From: Shewanella sp. OMA3-2
Lineage (GTDB): Bacteria > Pseudomonadota > Gammaproteobacteria > Enterobacterales > Shewanellaceae
DNA: 64,000 nucleotides
Direction of reading: 5' to 3'
Assembly: GCF_021513195.1 (NCBI RefSeq)
Contig: NZ_CP090974.1
Span: forward strand, 1,996,001 to 2,060,000
Translations under genes and position numbers: made by a program
In this document: positions 18,521 through 28,787 of the stretch, piece by piece
Layout: every line of letters starts with the position of its first letter
Position numbering within the stretch: the first letter of the stretch is position 1
Notes under the pieces: generated by a model
Database searches by the model: none
The model's input: only the letters and a program-made list of their open reading frames with translations
What the model was told of the DNA's origin: nothing

Positions 18521-20367
18521 TATAACTCGGTCCCCATGGTTAAATGGAAACGGAATGAGCGATCAACGGTTTCAGTTTCTTTTAAACCAAAACCAAGATC
18601 GAACTTAATTGGACCGATAGGAGAGATCCAATGAACACCACCACCGACAGATACCACAGATTCAAATTGGTTAGTGTCAAATGCATTACCGCCATCAATA
18701 AAGGTGGCTAGACGCCATGTTGGAGTTAAGTAGTACTGATATTCTAGACTGCCTACAAGTAAGTAACGCCCGCCGACAACTTGTCGTGAGGTACCACCTT
18801 CGGTATTAGTATAATCAATATATGGGCCTAACTCTTGATATCGATAACCACGTATCGATTGATCACCACCGGCAAAATACCTCAATGAAGGTGCGATGTA
18901 GGGAATATCTTCTTTATCCGCGATATTGGCCCCCATGTCTAGTCGGGCAACAAAGCGATGTTTGTCAAAAAAAGTATCTATCCATTTCAGTTTTGCCTGT
19001 AAGCGAGCTAACTGAATGGCCGAGCCTAAATTAGGATCGGCATATTCAATACTGTAGGTTTGACGAAAACCAGATTTAGGATCAAGGGTGTTATCGCCAC
19101 GGACAGTATTTGACATAGTCAAACCGAACAAATAAAAGTTTGGCATGTAGTCAGTGTCTAACTGATTGTAAAATTCTTTAATGGCTTCAAAAGAGTAACC
19201 AAATAGCCAATTGTTTTCGGTGCGCCGCTGTCTAATTAAGCCCACTTGATATTTTTCAGATTCTAATTGGCCAGTATTAACAAACTGCCTATCATCTGGG
19301 ATGTATTCTTGGGTAACACCGTATTTGTCTCGCAATAGTCCAACCCGTATTTTGAGTTGGTCATCTAACGGATGAGTAAGCGGAATGGTGTAGGTTGTTA
19401 GCAGTTTAGGCCTGTCAGGTGACCATTCTGCAGTGGTTTCTTGCTTATGGCCGAAACGGTTAACTTGTGGTGTACGCCAAGTAAGTCGAATACGAGGCTC
19501 AACTCCGTTATCACTACTGCTGCCAATATCTACACCGGCACCTATTTCTAGCGAATGACTTGCACGCGGGGTCAGTTCAACAAGAACGGGGACATTACCG
19601 TCTTTCATTTCGTCAATTTGTGGTAATACTTTAATATTGCTGAAGTAACCCGTGTCGATGAGATTTCGGTTTAAGGCGCCTAAATCTGATGTAGCGTAAG
19701 GAGTATCCCGTTTAAAGGGCACCAATTCTTGTACTATGTTGTCGTTAAGAGTATGACCTTCAAACGTTACATCACCTAAATGATAACGTTGCCCAGATTG
19801 GAAATGAAGATTGATTTGGGCGGTATTTTTATCCCGATTGATGACAATTTCAGCACGGGTAATTTTACCGTCGAAGTAGCCACGGGCTAACGCTAAGGTG
19901 ACAAGTTGGGATTTTATGTCTTCGTACACACCGTGATGTAATGTATCACCAGGTTTAATGGTTAGCCCATCAAGCCAGCGCATAAAAGTACGGTCTTCTA
20001 ACATTTCATCATCAAAGCTAATATCAATCCATTGAAGGGTGACAGGCTCTCCTGGTTCAACCTTCACTTTAAGTTGCCAAGGGCCGGTTTCCGTTTCAAG
20101 CACGTTGACTTCAATTTGAGCACGATAATAACCCATCGACTCTAGGGCGTCGGTGGTATTGTCTTCTACACCGAATAAATATGCCCGACGTTGTATTTCG
20201 TTTTGAGGAGCAGGCCCTAAATGCGAGATAATATTTTTCTTAAGTGATCTTTTTGCGCCCGAAATCGATACTGTTAACCAATCATCAGCCGCCATGATGC
20301 TGTTGCTGCAAAATACAGCAAAGGTCATGATGAGAAAAAGACTAGATTTTAGACATTTAATTAACAA
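18520..20367 (-). CDS. tamA: TamA, outer-membrane Omp85 component
   Basis: 615 aa with a signal peptide (cleavage near SIMA-ADD). Three POTRA-like domains occupy roughly residues 30-270, then a 16-strand Omp85 barrel containing the conserved FAGGDQSIRGYRYQELGP segment and the GPIKFDLGFGL region near the end. Partner of TamB. The TTG at 20367 is chosen because it supplies the basic start of the signal peptide; the in-frame ATG at residue 14 would lose it, and no strong ribosome-binding site is seen. Divergent from the isoaspartyl peptidase gene. Confidence 0.94.
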   Translation of the reverse strand: MLIKCLKSSLFLIMTFAVFCSNSIMAADDWLTVSISGAKRSLKKNIISHLGPAPQNEIQRRAYLFGVEDNTTDALESMGYYRAQIEVNVLETETGPWQLKVKVEPGEPVTLQWIDISFDDEMLEDRTFMRWLDGLTIKPGDTLHHGVYEDIKSQLVTLALARGYFDGKITRAEIVINRDKNTAQINLHFQSGQRYHLGDVTFEGHTLNDNIVQELVPFKRDTPYATSDLGALNRNLIDTGYFSNIKVLPQIDEMKDGNVPVLVELTPRASHSLEIGAGVDIGSSSDNGVEPRIRLTWRTPQVNRFGHKQETTAEWSPDRPKLLTTYTIPLTHPLDDQLKIRVGLLRDKYGVTQEYIPDDRQFVNTGQLESEKYQVGLIRQRRTENNWLFGYSFEAIKEFYNQLDTDYMPNFYLFGLTMSNTVRGDNTLDPKSGFRQTYSIEYADPNLGSAIQLARLQAKLKWIDTFFDKHRFVARLDMGANIADKEDIPYIAPSLRYFAGGDQSIRGYRYQELGPYIDYTNTEGGTSRQVVGGRYLLVGSLEYQYYLTPTWRLATFIDGGNAFDTNQFESVVSVGGGVHWISPIGPIKFDLGFGLKETETVDRSFRFHLTMGTEL

Positions 20368-20476
20368 TATTAAGGTACTTACCGATTTAAGCGCATATTG
20401 TGTATATTGTCGCTAGAAAGCGTTAAAGTCGCAAGGCAAACTATGGGTAGAATTAATCCTAAAGGAACGAAATATA

Positions 20477-21529
20477 ATGAAAAATAAACTTTTTAACCGT
20501 TTAAGTGTAGGAATGAGCTTAATGCCATTATTAATTGGCTTAAGTTTTAATCTACAGGCCGATGACAATAAACCATTTGCGATAGCGATTCATGGTGGTG
20601 CGGGAACCATTAATGAGGCGGATTTAAGTGAAGTTCAACAACAAGCTTATCGAGATAAATTACAACAGGCTATAGAGGCTGGCCATAAAATATTGGCTCA
20701 AGGTGGCGACAGTCTTGATGCTGTTCAAGCTGCCATTAACGTATTAGAAGATAGTCCGCTATTCAATGCCGGTGTTGGCGCGGTATATACCTTTGATGGC
20801 AAACACGAGTTAGATGCATCTGTAATGGATGGTCGGAATATGGCGGCAGGGGCAGTTGCTGGAGTGAGTCACATTAAAAACCCAATTAACTTAGCGCGTG
20901 CAGTGATGGAAAAATCTCCCCATGTGATGTTATATGGTCAAGGTGCAGAAGAGTTTGCTATTTCACAGGGAATGGAGTTTGTGCCAAATCAACATTTTGA
21001 TACTACCCATAGATACAATCAACTTATTGATGCAAAAAAGAAAATCATCAAATCAGAATTACAAGACAATGATTATCAAGCGTCAGTGAACAAACTAGAT
21101 GACAACTACAAGTTTGGTACCGTCGGTGCCGTTGCCTTAGATAAGCAAGGTAATTTAGCCGCAGGAACCTCAACGGGTGGTATGACGGCAAAAAGATTTG
21201 GTCGTATTGGTGATGCGCCAGTTATTGGTGCGGGTAATTATGCTGAAAATGGTACTTGTGCTATTTCTGCGACCGGCCATGGTGAGTTTTTTATTCGTTA
21301 TAATGTGGCTGCCGATATTTGTGCTCGGGTTAAATACCAGCAAAAATCAATCATCCAAGCTGCGGATGAAGTGATTAACCAAAGGCTAGTTGAAGCTGGC
21401 GGGACTGGTGGGGTGATTGCCATTGATGCTAAAGGTAATATTGCCACTCCATTTAATACCTCGGGTATGTATCGTGCCACTAAAGTGGGTGATGAGCCTG
21501 CTAATATTATGATTTGGAGAGATAAATAA
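20477..21529 (+). CDS. iaaA: Exported isoaspartyl peptidase / type III L-asparaginase
   Basis: 350 aa N-terminal-nucleophile hydrolase. Signal peptide (MKNKLFNRL, hydrophobic core, LQA-DD). IHGGAGTI opens the alpha subunit. Autocleavage is expected before Thr near 215 in FGTVGAVALD, which becomes the nucleophile; TSTGGMTAKRFGRIGD follows, with GHGE further on. It hydrolyses isoaspartyl dipeptides and asparagine. The signal peptide implies a periplasmic location, unlike cytosolic E. coli IaaA. AAAGGAACG precedes the ATG. Confidence 0.92.
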   Translation: MKNKLFNRLSVGMSLMPLLIGLSFNLQADDNKPFAIAIHGGAGTINEADLSEVQQQAYRDKLQQAIEAGHKILAQGGDSLDAVQAAINVLEDSPLFNAGVGAVYTFDGKHELDASVMDGRNMAAGAVAGVSHIKNPINLARAVMEKSPHVMLYGQGAEEFAISQGMEFVPNQHFDTTHRYNQLIDAKKKIIKSELQDNDYQASVNKLDDNYKFGTVGAVALDKQGNLAAGTSTGGMTAKRFGRIGDAPVIGAGNYAENGTCAISATGHGEFFIRYNVAADICARVKYQQKSIIQAADEVINQRLVEAGGTGGVIAIDAKGNIATPFNTSGMYRATKVGDEPANIMIWRDK

Positions 21530-21661
21530 GCATAGGCCCTGAGTGGTTTTATCTGTGAATGAGTTTTTTACTTTTAAAACCAATCAATCGATTATGTCGA
21601 TTAAAACAATTAGATTTATTTTAATGCTGTTTAATGCTGTTTAATGATTTTTGACTAAACT

Positions 21662-21708
21662 TAAGTATCAAGCTGAGCCTTAACTGAGTAAAAGTTAAGT
21701 GATACTTA
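21662..21708 (+). promoter_or_regulatory. Nested inverted repeat in the leader of the CBS-domain gene
   Basis: TAAGTATCA (21662-21670) pairs with TGATACTTA (21700-21708), and inside it TTAACT pairs with AGTTAA. The structure lies about 55 bp before the CBS gene. There is no T run directly after it, so it is more likely a structured leader or operator than a terminator. Function unknown. Confidence 0.35.
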
Positions 21709-21762
21709 TTGGTAAAGCTTATGTCATCGTTTGATAGTCAAACATCACTATGGGGATATTAA

Positions 21763-22179
21763 ATGGATTCAATTAAAATTATCGATTATATGGACAAGCG
21801 TCCAGTGTTGCTTAAAGCAAACATGTCAATTGCGGTAGCGGTTGAAAAGTTAATTACCAGTAATAAACCTGGCGCGCCAGTAGTCGGTGAATCAGGTGAG
21901 TTAGTGGGCTTTTTATCTCAACAAGACTGCCTTGCCGTAATGTTAAAAAGCAGTTACCACTGTGACTTAACCAGCCAAGTGACAGATTGTATGAAAACCG
22001 AGGTATTGAGTGTCGGTCCACAGGACAGCATGTTGCATTTAGCTGAACAAATGACGGGCGCAAAGCCTAAAATTTATCCTGTGGTAGAACATGGCAAAGT
22101 GATCGGTGCAATTACTCGGCAAGATGTATTAAAAGCAATGAATATCTACATGCAACAATGTTATTTAACGCCAGCCTAG
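21763..22179 (+). CDS. CBS-domain-pair protein
   Basis: 138 aa made almost entirely of two CBS motifs (about residues 8-60 and 75-130; GAPVVGESGELVGFLSQQD and IYPVVEHGKVIGAITRQDVL). Such Bateman modules sense adenosine nucleotides, but there is no attached effector domain here. Cytosolic. The ATG follows GGGGAT. Monocistronic by spacing. Ligand and partner unknown. Confidence 0.85.
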   Translation: MDSIKIIDYMDKRPVLLKANMSIAVAVEKLITSNKPGAPVVGESGELVGFLSQQDCLAVMLKSSYHCDLTSQVTDCMKTEVLSVGPQDSMLHLAEQMTGAKPKIYPVVEHGKVIGAITRQDVLKAMNIYMQQCYLTPA

Positions 22180-22307
22180 TGCTAAATTAGCTTTAAAGTC
22201 ATAGATGCTTAAAAAGCCACCAAACTAACGCGCTAAAACATACCAATGTGTCAGCTTCCTTGCTAGGATCGATATTTTCGATTTCGATGCTAGCTAAGGA
22301 AACAAAT

Positions 22308-24284
22308 TTGAACGCGGATCTTAAGCCACTCTCCAAAGCATTTTTACAGCGTTGTGTGCAAACTGACGCGGCCTACATTCGTCGTCGTTTGTTTCGGCTC
22401 AATAAACAAACATCGTTAGATCCTAAAAGTGTTGCTGCCAGAGAAAAAGCGCTTGCAGAATTAGAAGCAAGAGCAATTGCGTCGGTTGAGAAAGTACAAC
22501 TGCGTCTGCAAAATCGGCCTAAAATAAATTATCCTGACGAATTACCCATTTCGCAAAAACGGGACGAAATTGCCACAGCAATAGCCACCAATCAAGTGGT
22601 GATAGTTGCCGGTGAAACCGGCTCGGGTAAAACCACCCAGTTACCTAAAATTTGTCTTGATCTTGGGTTAGGCTGCCGTGGCATTATTGGCCACACTCAA
22701 CCACGCCGTTTAGCTGCCCGCAGTGTTGCCAGTCGTATTGCTGATGAATTGAATAGTCCATTAGGTGATGTGGTTGGTTTTAAGGTGCGTTTTGCTGATG
22801 CTATCAGTGAAAATAGCTATGTAAAGTTAATGACCGACGGTATTTTATTAGCTGAACTCACGTCAGATAAATACCTAAATCAATATGATGCGATTATTAT
22901 TGATGAAGCGCATGAGCGCAGTTTGAATATCGATTTTATTTTAGGTTATTTGAAACAAGTTCTTAAAAAACGCCCCGAACTAAAAGTCATTATTACCTCC
23001 GCCACCATTGATGTAGAGCGCTTTTCGCAACATTTTGATAATGCGCCAGTTATTCAAGTGTCAGGCCGTACTTATCCTGTTGACACCCGTTACCGGCCTT
23101 TGGTGCAAGATGATGACGCAGACCGTGATGTCACCGATGGTATTTTTGCCGCCGTAGATGAACTGATTGCCGAAGGTCCTGGTGACATTCTAATATTTAT
23201 GAATGGCGAGCGGGAAATTCGTGACACCACAGACATGCTACGTAAACAGAATTATCGCGATACTGAAATTTTGCCTTTATATGCCCGTCTTTCCTATGGT
23301 GAACAATCTAAAATATTTAAAAGCCATATAGGTCGCCGTATTGTATTAGCCACTAACGTGGCTGAAACCTCATTAACTGTGCCTGGTATTCGTTATGTGA
23401 TTGACCCTGGTACGGCGCGAATGAGTCGTTATAGTTATCGTACCAAAGTGCAGCGCTTACCGATTGAGCCAATTTCTCAAGCCAGTGCCAATCAACGTCA
23501 GGGGCGTTGTGGCCGTGTTGGGCCAGGCATTTGTATTCGTCTATATGATGAAACTGATTTTATTCAACGTCCTGAATTTACCGACCCTGAAATTCTGCGC
23601 ACCAATTTAGCCTCGGTTATTTTGCAAATGCTGGCAATCGGTTTAGGTGATATTGCTGGTTTTCCGTTTATTCAGCCACCAGAGCAAAAGCATATTCGCG
23701 ATGGTTTTTTATTACTAGAAGAGTTACAAGCGGTTAAAAAGCAAAAAGGCGATTTAGTGTTAACCCCGCTTGGGCGAAACTTAGCTAAAATCCCGCTTGA
23801 TCCGCGATTAGCCCGCATGGTGTATGAAGCTAATCAACAGGGCTGTTTACATGAAACATTAGTGATCACTGCCAGGTTATCGATTCAAGATCCCCGTGAG
23901 CGTCCTATTGATAAAAAACAAGCCGCTAATGAATGTCATAATCGTTTTGCCGATAAAGATTCAGACTTTAGTAGCTGGGTTAAATTATGGGATCATATTA
24001 AGGATCAGAAACGCGAATTATCTGCTAGCCAATTTAGAAAACAGTGCCGTGACGAATACTTAGCATATCTGCGGGTGCGTGAATGGCAGGATTTGTACAC
24101 GCAACTTAAACAAGCGGTACATGAATTAAAGTGGCGCTTAAATGACACTCCAGCGAGCTATGATAATTTGCATAAAGCTTTGCTGGCTGGGCTGTTAAGT
24201 CATATTGGTTTTAAAGATGTTAATAATGAATATCTAGGTGCCCGCAACCGTAAGTTTTTTGTGTTTCCGGTCTCCTTTGGCTAA
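22308..24284 (+). pseudogene. hrpA: HrpA RNA helicase, 5' part (frameshifted)
   Basis: DEAH-box ATP-dependent RNA helicase, usually about 1300 aa, which rescues stalled ribosomes in E. coli. This part carries the helicase core: GETGSGKTTQ (Walker A), IDEAHERSLN (DEAH), SATID, the LATNVAETSLTVPG and QRQGRCGR motifs VI region, then the helicase-associated and OB regions. The start is set at TTG 22308 with AAGGA 7 bases upstream; the GTG at 22248 lacks one. The frame stops at 24284 just after RKFFVFPVS, where E. coli has FPGSGLFKKPPKW. The downstream frame continues the protein, with the break at about base 24270. Confidence 0.88.
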
Positions 24285-26196
24285 AAAAGGCCCTAAGTGG
24301 ATTATGGCGGCCGAGTTAACGGAAACATCACGTTTGTTTGCCCGTTGCTGCGCCAAAATACAACCAGAATGGTTAGAGCCACTTGCGGCTCACTTGATTA
24401 AAATCAACCATGTTGAGCCACATTTTGAGGCTAAAGCTGGCAGTGTTGTCGCATTAGAGAATCAGGTGCTTTATGGTTTAACCATAGTCAATCGACGTCG
24501 GGTGCAGTATGGCCCGATAGATGCAATCGAAGCCCGTGAGATATTTATTCGCAGCGCGCTAGCAGAAGGGCAGTTGCAAACCAAAGAAGCCTTCTTTATT
24601 AACAACCAAAAGCTGCTAGAGGATATCGAAAGCCTAGAACATAAATCTCGGCGCCAGGATATTTTGGTCGATGAAGATGTGCTGGTGGATTTTTATGAGC
24701 CACGCATTCCTGAAGGCATTTATAATGCGCCGCTATTTTTTAAGTGGTGGAAACAAGCACGCATTGAACAGCCACAATTATTAGACTTTAACGCTGATTT
24801 ATTAATGCAGCGCAGCGTTGAGCATATTTCGGCGTTAGACTTTCCTGAGGTTTGGCATAAAGGTAATTTAGCCCTTAAAGTCAGTTATCATTTTGAACCC
24901 GCTAATGCCGATGATGGCGTATCAGTTCATATACCTGTGGCGTTATTGAATCAAATAGATGAGCAAGATTTTGATTGGTTAGTGGCAGGGCTTCGTGAAG
25001 AGAAAGTCATTGGCTTAATTAGGTCTCTGCCTAAAACATTACGTCGCAATTTTGTGCCTGCACCTGATTATGCCAGAGCGTGCGTGCAAGCCATGAAGCC
25101 CTTTGAAATGCCTTTAATTGACAGTTTATGTAAGCAATTACTGCGCATGAGCGGTACCCGCATTACGGCAGATGATTTTGATTTTAGCCAATTAACAGGG
25201 CACTTATTAATTAACTTCAAAATTGAAGATGACAAAGGTGAGTTAATTGCCCAAGGCCGACAAATCGAGCCGTTAAAAGAGCAATTACAGGGCGTGGTAT
25301 CCAAAGCTATTCGCCAGGTGGCTGATAAGGGTATTGAACAAGACAGTTTAACGAGCTGGTCGTTTGGCAATTTGCCGGAGCAATATCAGCAGCGTAAAGG
25401 CAACTATGAAGTTAAAGCATATCCAGCGTTAATTGATAATAAAACTGACGTGTCTATTAAGCTTTTTGATGATGAATTAGAAGCTGCCAAGCAGCATAGA
25501 CTAGGCATTAGACGGTTATTGTTGATCAATATTCCTTCACCGGTGAAGCATTTACAAAAATCCTTGCCTAATAAAGCTAAGCTAGCCATGTACTTTAATC
25601 CATTTGGCCAAGTGCAATTATTGATAGATGATATTATTCAGGCATCAGTGCAACAATTGTTGGATGAAAAAAATCTAGATGTGCGAAATGAGCAGCAATT
25701 TGAGCAAGCTAAAGACTGGGTCAGGCAAGAATTAAACAGCACGGCTGAAAAGATTGCCTTAAAAGTGGAAAAAGTACTGACAATTTACCAGCAAATTAAA
25801 AAGCGTTTAAAAGGTAAAATCAGTTTAGATATTGCCTTTGCGATGAGCGATATTCAAACCCAGTTAGATAAATTGGTGTACCGAGGATTTGTGCAAGAAT
25901 GTGGTTGGGATAAGCTGACGGATGTGGCACGTTATTTATCCGCTATTGAAACTCGATTAGATAAGTTACCCGTTGACCCGAGTAGAGACCGCATACACAT
26001 GCACAGTATCAGTAAAGTTGAGGGACTACTGGCAGCGCAATTAGCTAAAGTGCCGCGACTGCAAGCGGTACCTGAGGCATTACATGAAGCGCGCTGGATG
26101 ATTGAAGAGTATCGGGTGTCGTGTTTTGCCCAAGTACTTGGCACAGCGTATCCAATTTCTGAAAAACGTATTGTAAATCATATCAGCCAAGTGTAA
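24271..26196 (+). pseudogene. hrpA: HrpA RNA helicase, 3' part (frameshifted)
   Basis: Continuation of hrpA in the +1 frame. From base 24271 it reads SPLAKKGPKWIMAAELTETSRL, the expected continuation of FPG in HrpA, and then about 640 residues of the DUF3418-type HrpA C-terminus (EYRVSCFAQVLGT near the end). The Gly codon at the junction is reduced to one G: a 2-bp loss or 1-bp gain. No slippery heptamer or stimulatory structure is apparent, so programmed frameshifting is unlikely. Real mutation and sequencing error remain open. A bidirectional terminator follows. Confidence 0.88.
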
Positions 26197-26227
26197 GTCA
26201 GTGTTAACTCGATAGGCTCTACACAGT

Positions 26228-26264
26228 AAAAGCCTCAATTTATTGTATAAATTGAGGCTTTTTT
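26228..26264. terminator. Bidirectional terminator after hrpA
   Basis: AAAAGCCTCAATTTA / TAAATTGAGGCTTTT stem with loop TTGTA, A run on the left and T run on the right. It can serve hrpA and the convergent 74-aa gene. Confidence 0.88.
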
Positions 26265-26299
26265 ATGGTGATAACCATAAGCGGAATGGGAGCTAATAT

Positions 26300-26524
26300 T
26301 TACCGCAGTAAACGTTCTGACATCAAGCTTTGGCCATGATGTTCAATTAGCTCACCAACAGAATGTTGATCTAGTTGGCACAGGATTGAAATTTCATTAA
26401 TCAGCCGATCTTGTACATCAACAGGAATATGCATATGTTCCATAAACATATGCATACCCAGTTCATCCCTTTGACCAAAAAGTGCCATTAATTGGTTTGC
26501 TTCATACTCAACAAGTGCATTCAT
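26300..26524 (-). CDS. Conserved small acidic protein, unknown function
   Basis: 74 aa, His/Met-rich in the middle (GMHMFMEHMHIPVD), predicted mostly helical, no membrane segment and no motif I recognise. TAGG lies about 8 bases upstream of the ATG. Convergent with hrpA, sharing its terminator. The composition suggests a genuine gene rather than a shadow, but I cannot assign a role. Confidence 0.6.
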   Translation of the reverse strand: MNALVEYEANQLMALFGQRDELGMHMFMEHMHIPVDVQDRLINEISILCQLDQHSVGELIEHHGQSLMSERLLR

Positions 26525-26762
26525 GTTTATTGCCTACAAACAGGTTGGGGTTAACTAAAATATAGTTTAAACAACGCGGTTTGATATAATCATTAGTTGT
26601 AACGTTTAGGCGACTACATATTTTTTGGATATAAAAAATGATTGAGTAAGTGAAAGTGTTTCATTATTTTGGTTAATTTATCGATTGTATTGCAATTAAA
26701 ACATTCTATTCTGAAAGTTTTTGGTAAGTCTGGCTGTTTTAGGCTAGTAATCATTAGCCCTG

Positions 26763-26766
26763 GGTT
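26763..26766 (+). repeat. Target-site duplication, left
   Basis: GGTT immediately left of the IS3-family element, repeated at 27967-27970 on its right. Confidence 0.75.
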
Positions 26767-26806
26767 GGTAATCTCCCCATTTTTAACTGAGATCAAAAGT
26801 AGATAT

Positions 26807-27634
26807 TTAGGCCACTAGTGCCAGTTTTTGCTTTGGTGGGACACCACCAATTGCTGTATTGGGTCTTTCATTGTTATAAAACCATAGCCATTGTGTCGCA
26901 TGTTCCTGTACCTCGGCAATACTATTCCAAAGATATTGGCTCAGCCATTCGTATCGCACAGTCCGATTATAGCGTTCTACATAAGCATTCTGCTGTGGAT
27001 TGCCAGGCTGAATAAATTTCAGTTCTACATCGTGTTTTTCAGCCCATGCAGCCAGCACCGCACTGATGTACTCTGGACCGTTATCACTGCGTATTTGTTT
27101 CGGTTTTCCACGCCATTCGATGATTTGCTCCAAGGTTCTGACCACACGCTCTGCTGGTAAGGAGAAGTCGACCTCTATCGCCAAGCCTTCACGGTTGTAA
27201 TCATCAATCACGTTCAATAACCTAATGCTGCGACCATCTTCAAGTTGGTCATGCATAAAGTCCATAGACCAACATTCATTGATTGCCTCAGGCACCGCCA
27301 ATGCGTCCGGTTTATCACGCTTCAAGCGTTTCTTCGGCTTAATCCGTAGGTTTAGCTCCAATTCACGGTAAATTCTATACACTCGCTTATGGTTCCATCG
27401 GTAGCGTTTCACGTTACGTAAAAAGTAATAACACAGCCCAAATCCCCAACTTCTATGGGTCGATGTTAGTCGCTGTAACCAATCAGCAATCACAGCGTTT
27501 TCACCGCTGAGTTTTGCCTGATAGCGATAACAGCTCTCACTGAGTCCAAACAAGGCACAGGCAAATGCGATTGGAATGGCTTTATCATGCACCGCCTTTT
27601 GCGCCAGCTCCCGCCGCCGCGACGGCTTTACCAC
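26807..27634 (-). CDS. IS3-family transposase OrfB (DDE integrase domain)
   Basis: 275 aa. HTH_21-like N-terminus ([10 protein letters not shown]), then an rve integrase domain with the DDE acidic residues: [17 protein letters not shown] and NAYVERYNR. It overlaps orfA by 7 bases in a different frame; in this family a -1 ribosomal frameshift at the overlap makes the active OrfAB fusion. The A-rich run near 27634 (AAAAAAG on the minus strand, within the GAAAAAAAGTGG context) is the likely slip site. No damage is seen. Confidence 0.93.
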   Translation of the reverse strand: MVKPSRRRELAQKAVHDKAIPIAFACALFGLSESCYRYQAKLSGENAVIADWLQRLTSTHRSWGFGLCYYFLRNVKRYRWNHKRVYRIYRELELNLRIKPKKRLKRDKPDALAVPEAINECWSMDFMHDQLEDGRSIRLLNVIDDYNREGLAIEVDFSLPAERVVRTLEQIIEWRGKPKQIRSDNGPEYISAVLAAWAEKHDVELKFIQPGNPQQNAYVERYNRTVRYEWLSQYLWNSIAEVQEHATQWLWFYNNERPNTAIGGVPPKQKLALVA

Positions 27635-27894
27635 TTTTTTTCGATGGCCTCTTTGAGTATTTCGGCTTTTAGACGCTCTTCGGCATACATTTTTTTGAGT
27701 CGTGAATTTTCAGCCTCTAACTCTTTCAATCGCGCCATCATAGAGGCGTCCATGCCGCCAAATTTGGCCCGCCACTTGTAGAAGGTAGCCGAGCTCATGC
27801 CGTGCTCACGGCACAGCCCCGGAACTGGGGTGCCAGCTTCGGCTTGCTTGAGGATAGCCAAGATTTGGCTGTCGCTAAATTTTGATGTTTTCAT
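27628..27894 (-). CDS. IS3-family transposase OrfA (helix-turn-helix)
   Basis: 88 aa. Helix-turn-helix ([36 protein letters not shown]) followed by a leucine zipper ([20 protein letters not shown]). It binds the element ends and regulates transposition. First gene of the element; orfB follows in another frame. Confidence 0.93.
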   Translation of the reverse strand: MKTSKFSDSQILAILKQAEAGTPVPGLCREHGMSSATFYKWRAKFGGMDASMMARLKELEAENSRLKKMYAEERLKAEILKEAIEKKW

Positions 27895-27966
27895 GCAGAA
27901 TCTCCCTGCGTATATAGTACGAGAAAATTCTACTTTTGAAATCAGCTTTTTTTAGGGGGGATTACC

Positions 27967-27970
27967 GGTT
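27967..27970 (+). repeat. Target-site duplication, right
   Basis: GGTT immediately right of the insertion sequence, matching 26763-26766. Confidence 0.75.
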
Positions 27971-28098
27971 GATATACTTGTTAACAAGAAGAACGTGATT
28001 GGTACTCTTCTCTGTTAATAGGTAAATGTTACTGACAACATAGTCAAAAAAATAAACATGCCTAGACCCTAAACGACCTAAAAATGATTGGAGTTATT

Positions 28099-28179
28099 AT
28101 GGAAGTTCATGAATACGAAAACGCTTACTATCAAGTAAAAGACGACGTGTTAGAGTCTCTACCTTCTGAAGAAGAGTAG
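28099..28179 (+). CDS. Possible 26-aa acidic small protein
   Basis: A short frame with a good ribosome-binding site (TTGGAG, 6 bases before the ATG) and a strong Rho-independent terminator 67 bp after its stop. That makes a compact transcript unit, which is why it is listed. The peptide begins MEVHEYENAYYQ and ends in a run of three Glu, with no membrane segment. It matches no family I know. It could instead be part of a small RNA. The IS3 element sits about 130 bp upstream and may have altered its promoter. Confidence 0.4.
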   Translation: MEVHEYENAYYQVKDDVLESLPSEEE

Positions 28180-28246
28180 GCCTTGAACGAGGAATAATGG
28201 CCTGTATATTTAGGCTTACGCTCCAAGCGACAATGCAAAACACATT

Positions 28247-28274
28247 AAAATAGCAGCCTAGGCTGCTATTTTTT
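28247..28274. terminator. Bidirectional terminator
   Basis: AAAATAGCAGCC-TA-GGCTGCTATTTTTT, a near-perfect stem with A and T runs on either side. It lies between the 26-aa frame (plus) and the lipoprotein gene (minus). Confidence 0.85.
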
Positions 28275-28349
28275 ATTTTTGAATAGAGCGTGAATGATTG
28301 ATAAATCTGAGATTAAAGATATTTCCAGTCAAAGTAATAAAACAGCCCT

Positions 28350-28787
28350 TTAGCCGCTAATACGACCTTTTTCAGGAATCACTTCTACAATAATCCATTT
28401 GTTGCCTTCCTTTTTCAGGCGTAATGTTCTGTCATCTACCCAAGGTCTTCCACCTTTAAGCCCTTCCATTTTTACAATAATGGTCACTTCGTCGGTAAAC
28501 TTACGGAAAAAATCGATATCTATTTCATCAATGCTCATATTCACTTTGGTCATTGATAACCCCAGGACATGGCGTTGAACTGACGATGCGATATGATAAT
28601 GTTGTAACACTTCACGTAACTCTGGGGTTACGTAAGGTAATGCTTTGCTGACATCTCTGTCGTTGTAAATAGCTTCAAAAAAATTTAAGGTGACGCTTTC
28701 TGGTGTTTGTGGGGCTTCACCTTTTTCAATGATTTTTTCACAACCCAATAAGGCTATGAAACTAAAAATAAATACAAATCTGAACAT
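28350..28787 (-). CDS. Small lipoprotein, DUF4878/NTF2-like fold suspected
   Basis: 145 aa with a lipoprotein signal peptide ending LLGC (Cys near 16). The mature part begins with a charged linker (EKIIEKGEAPQTPES) and continues with a pattern, VTLNFFEAIYNDRD ... YVTPELREVL ... NKWIIVEV, reminiscent of NTF2-like or DUF4878 lipoproteins. That fold is an impression, not an assignment. Monocistronic. Role unknown. Confidence 0.72.
   Translation of the reverse strand: MFRFVFIFSFIALLGCEKIIEKGEAPQTPESVTLNFFEAIYNDRDVSKALPYVTPELREVLQHYHIASSVQRHVLGLSMTKVNMSIDEIDIDFFRKFTDEVTIIVKMEGLKGGRPWVDDRTLRLKKEGNKWIIVEVIPEKGRISG

Larger units (their letters stand above)
26767..27966 (-). mobile_element. IS3-family insertion sequence, complete, 1200 bp
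   Basis: Bounded by imperfect inverted repeats that begin GGTAATC(T/C)CCCC and share CTGA and TCAAAAGTAGA further in; both ends were read directly. A 4-bp GGTT duplication flanks it. It carries orfA and orfB on the minus strand in the usual overlapping arrangement. Both frames are intact, so it may still be able to move. The OrfA sequence ([20 protein letters not shown]) recalls the IS407 group. Only one copy is present in this window. Confidence 0.9.
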
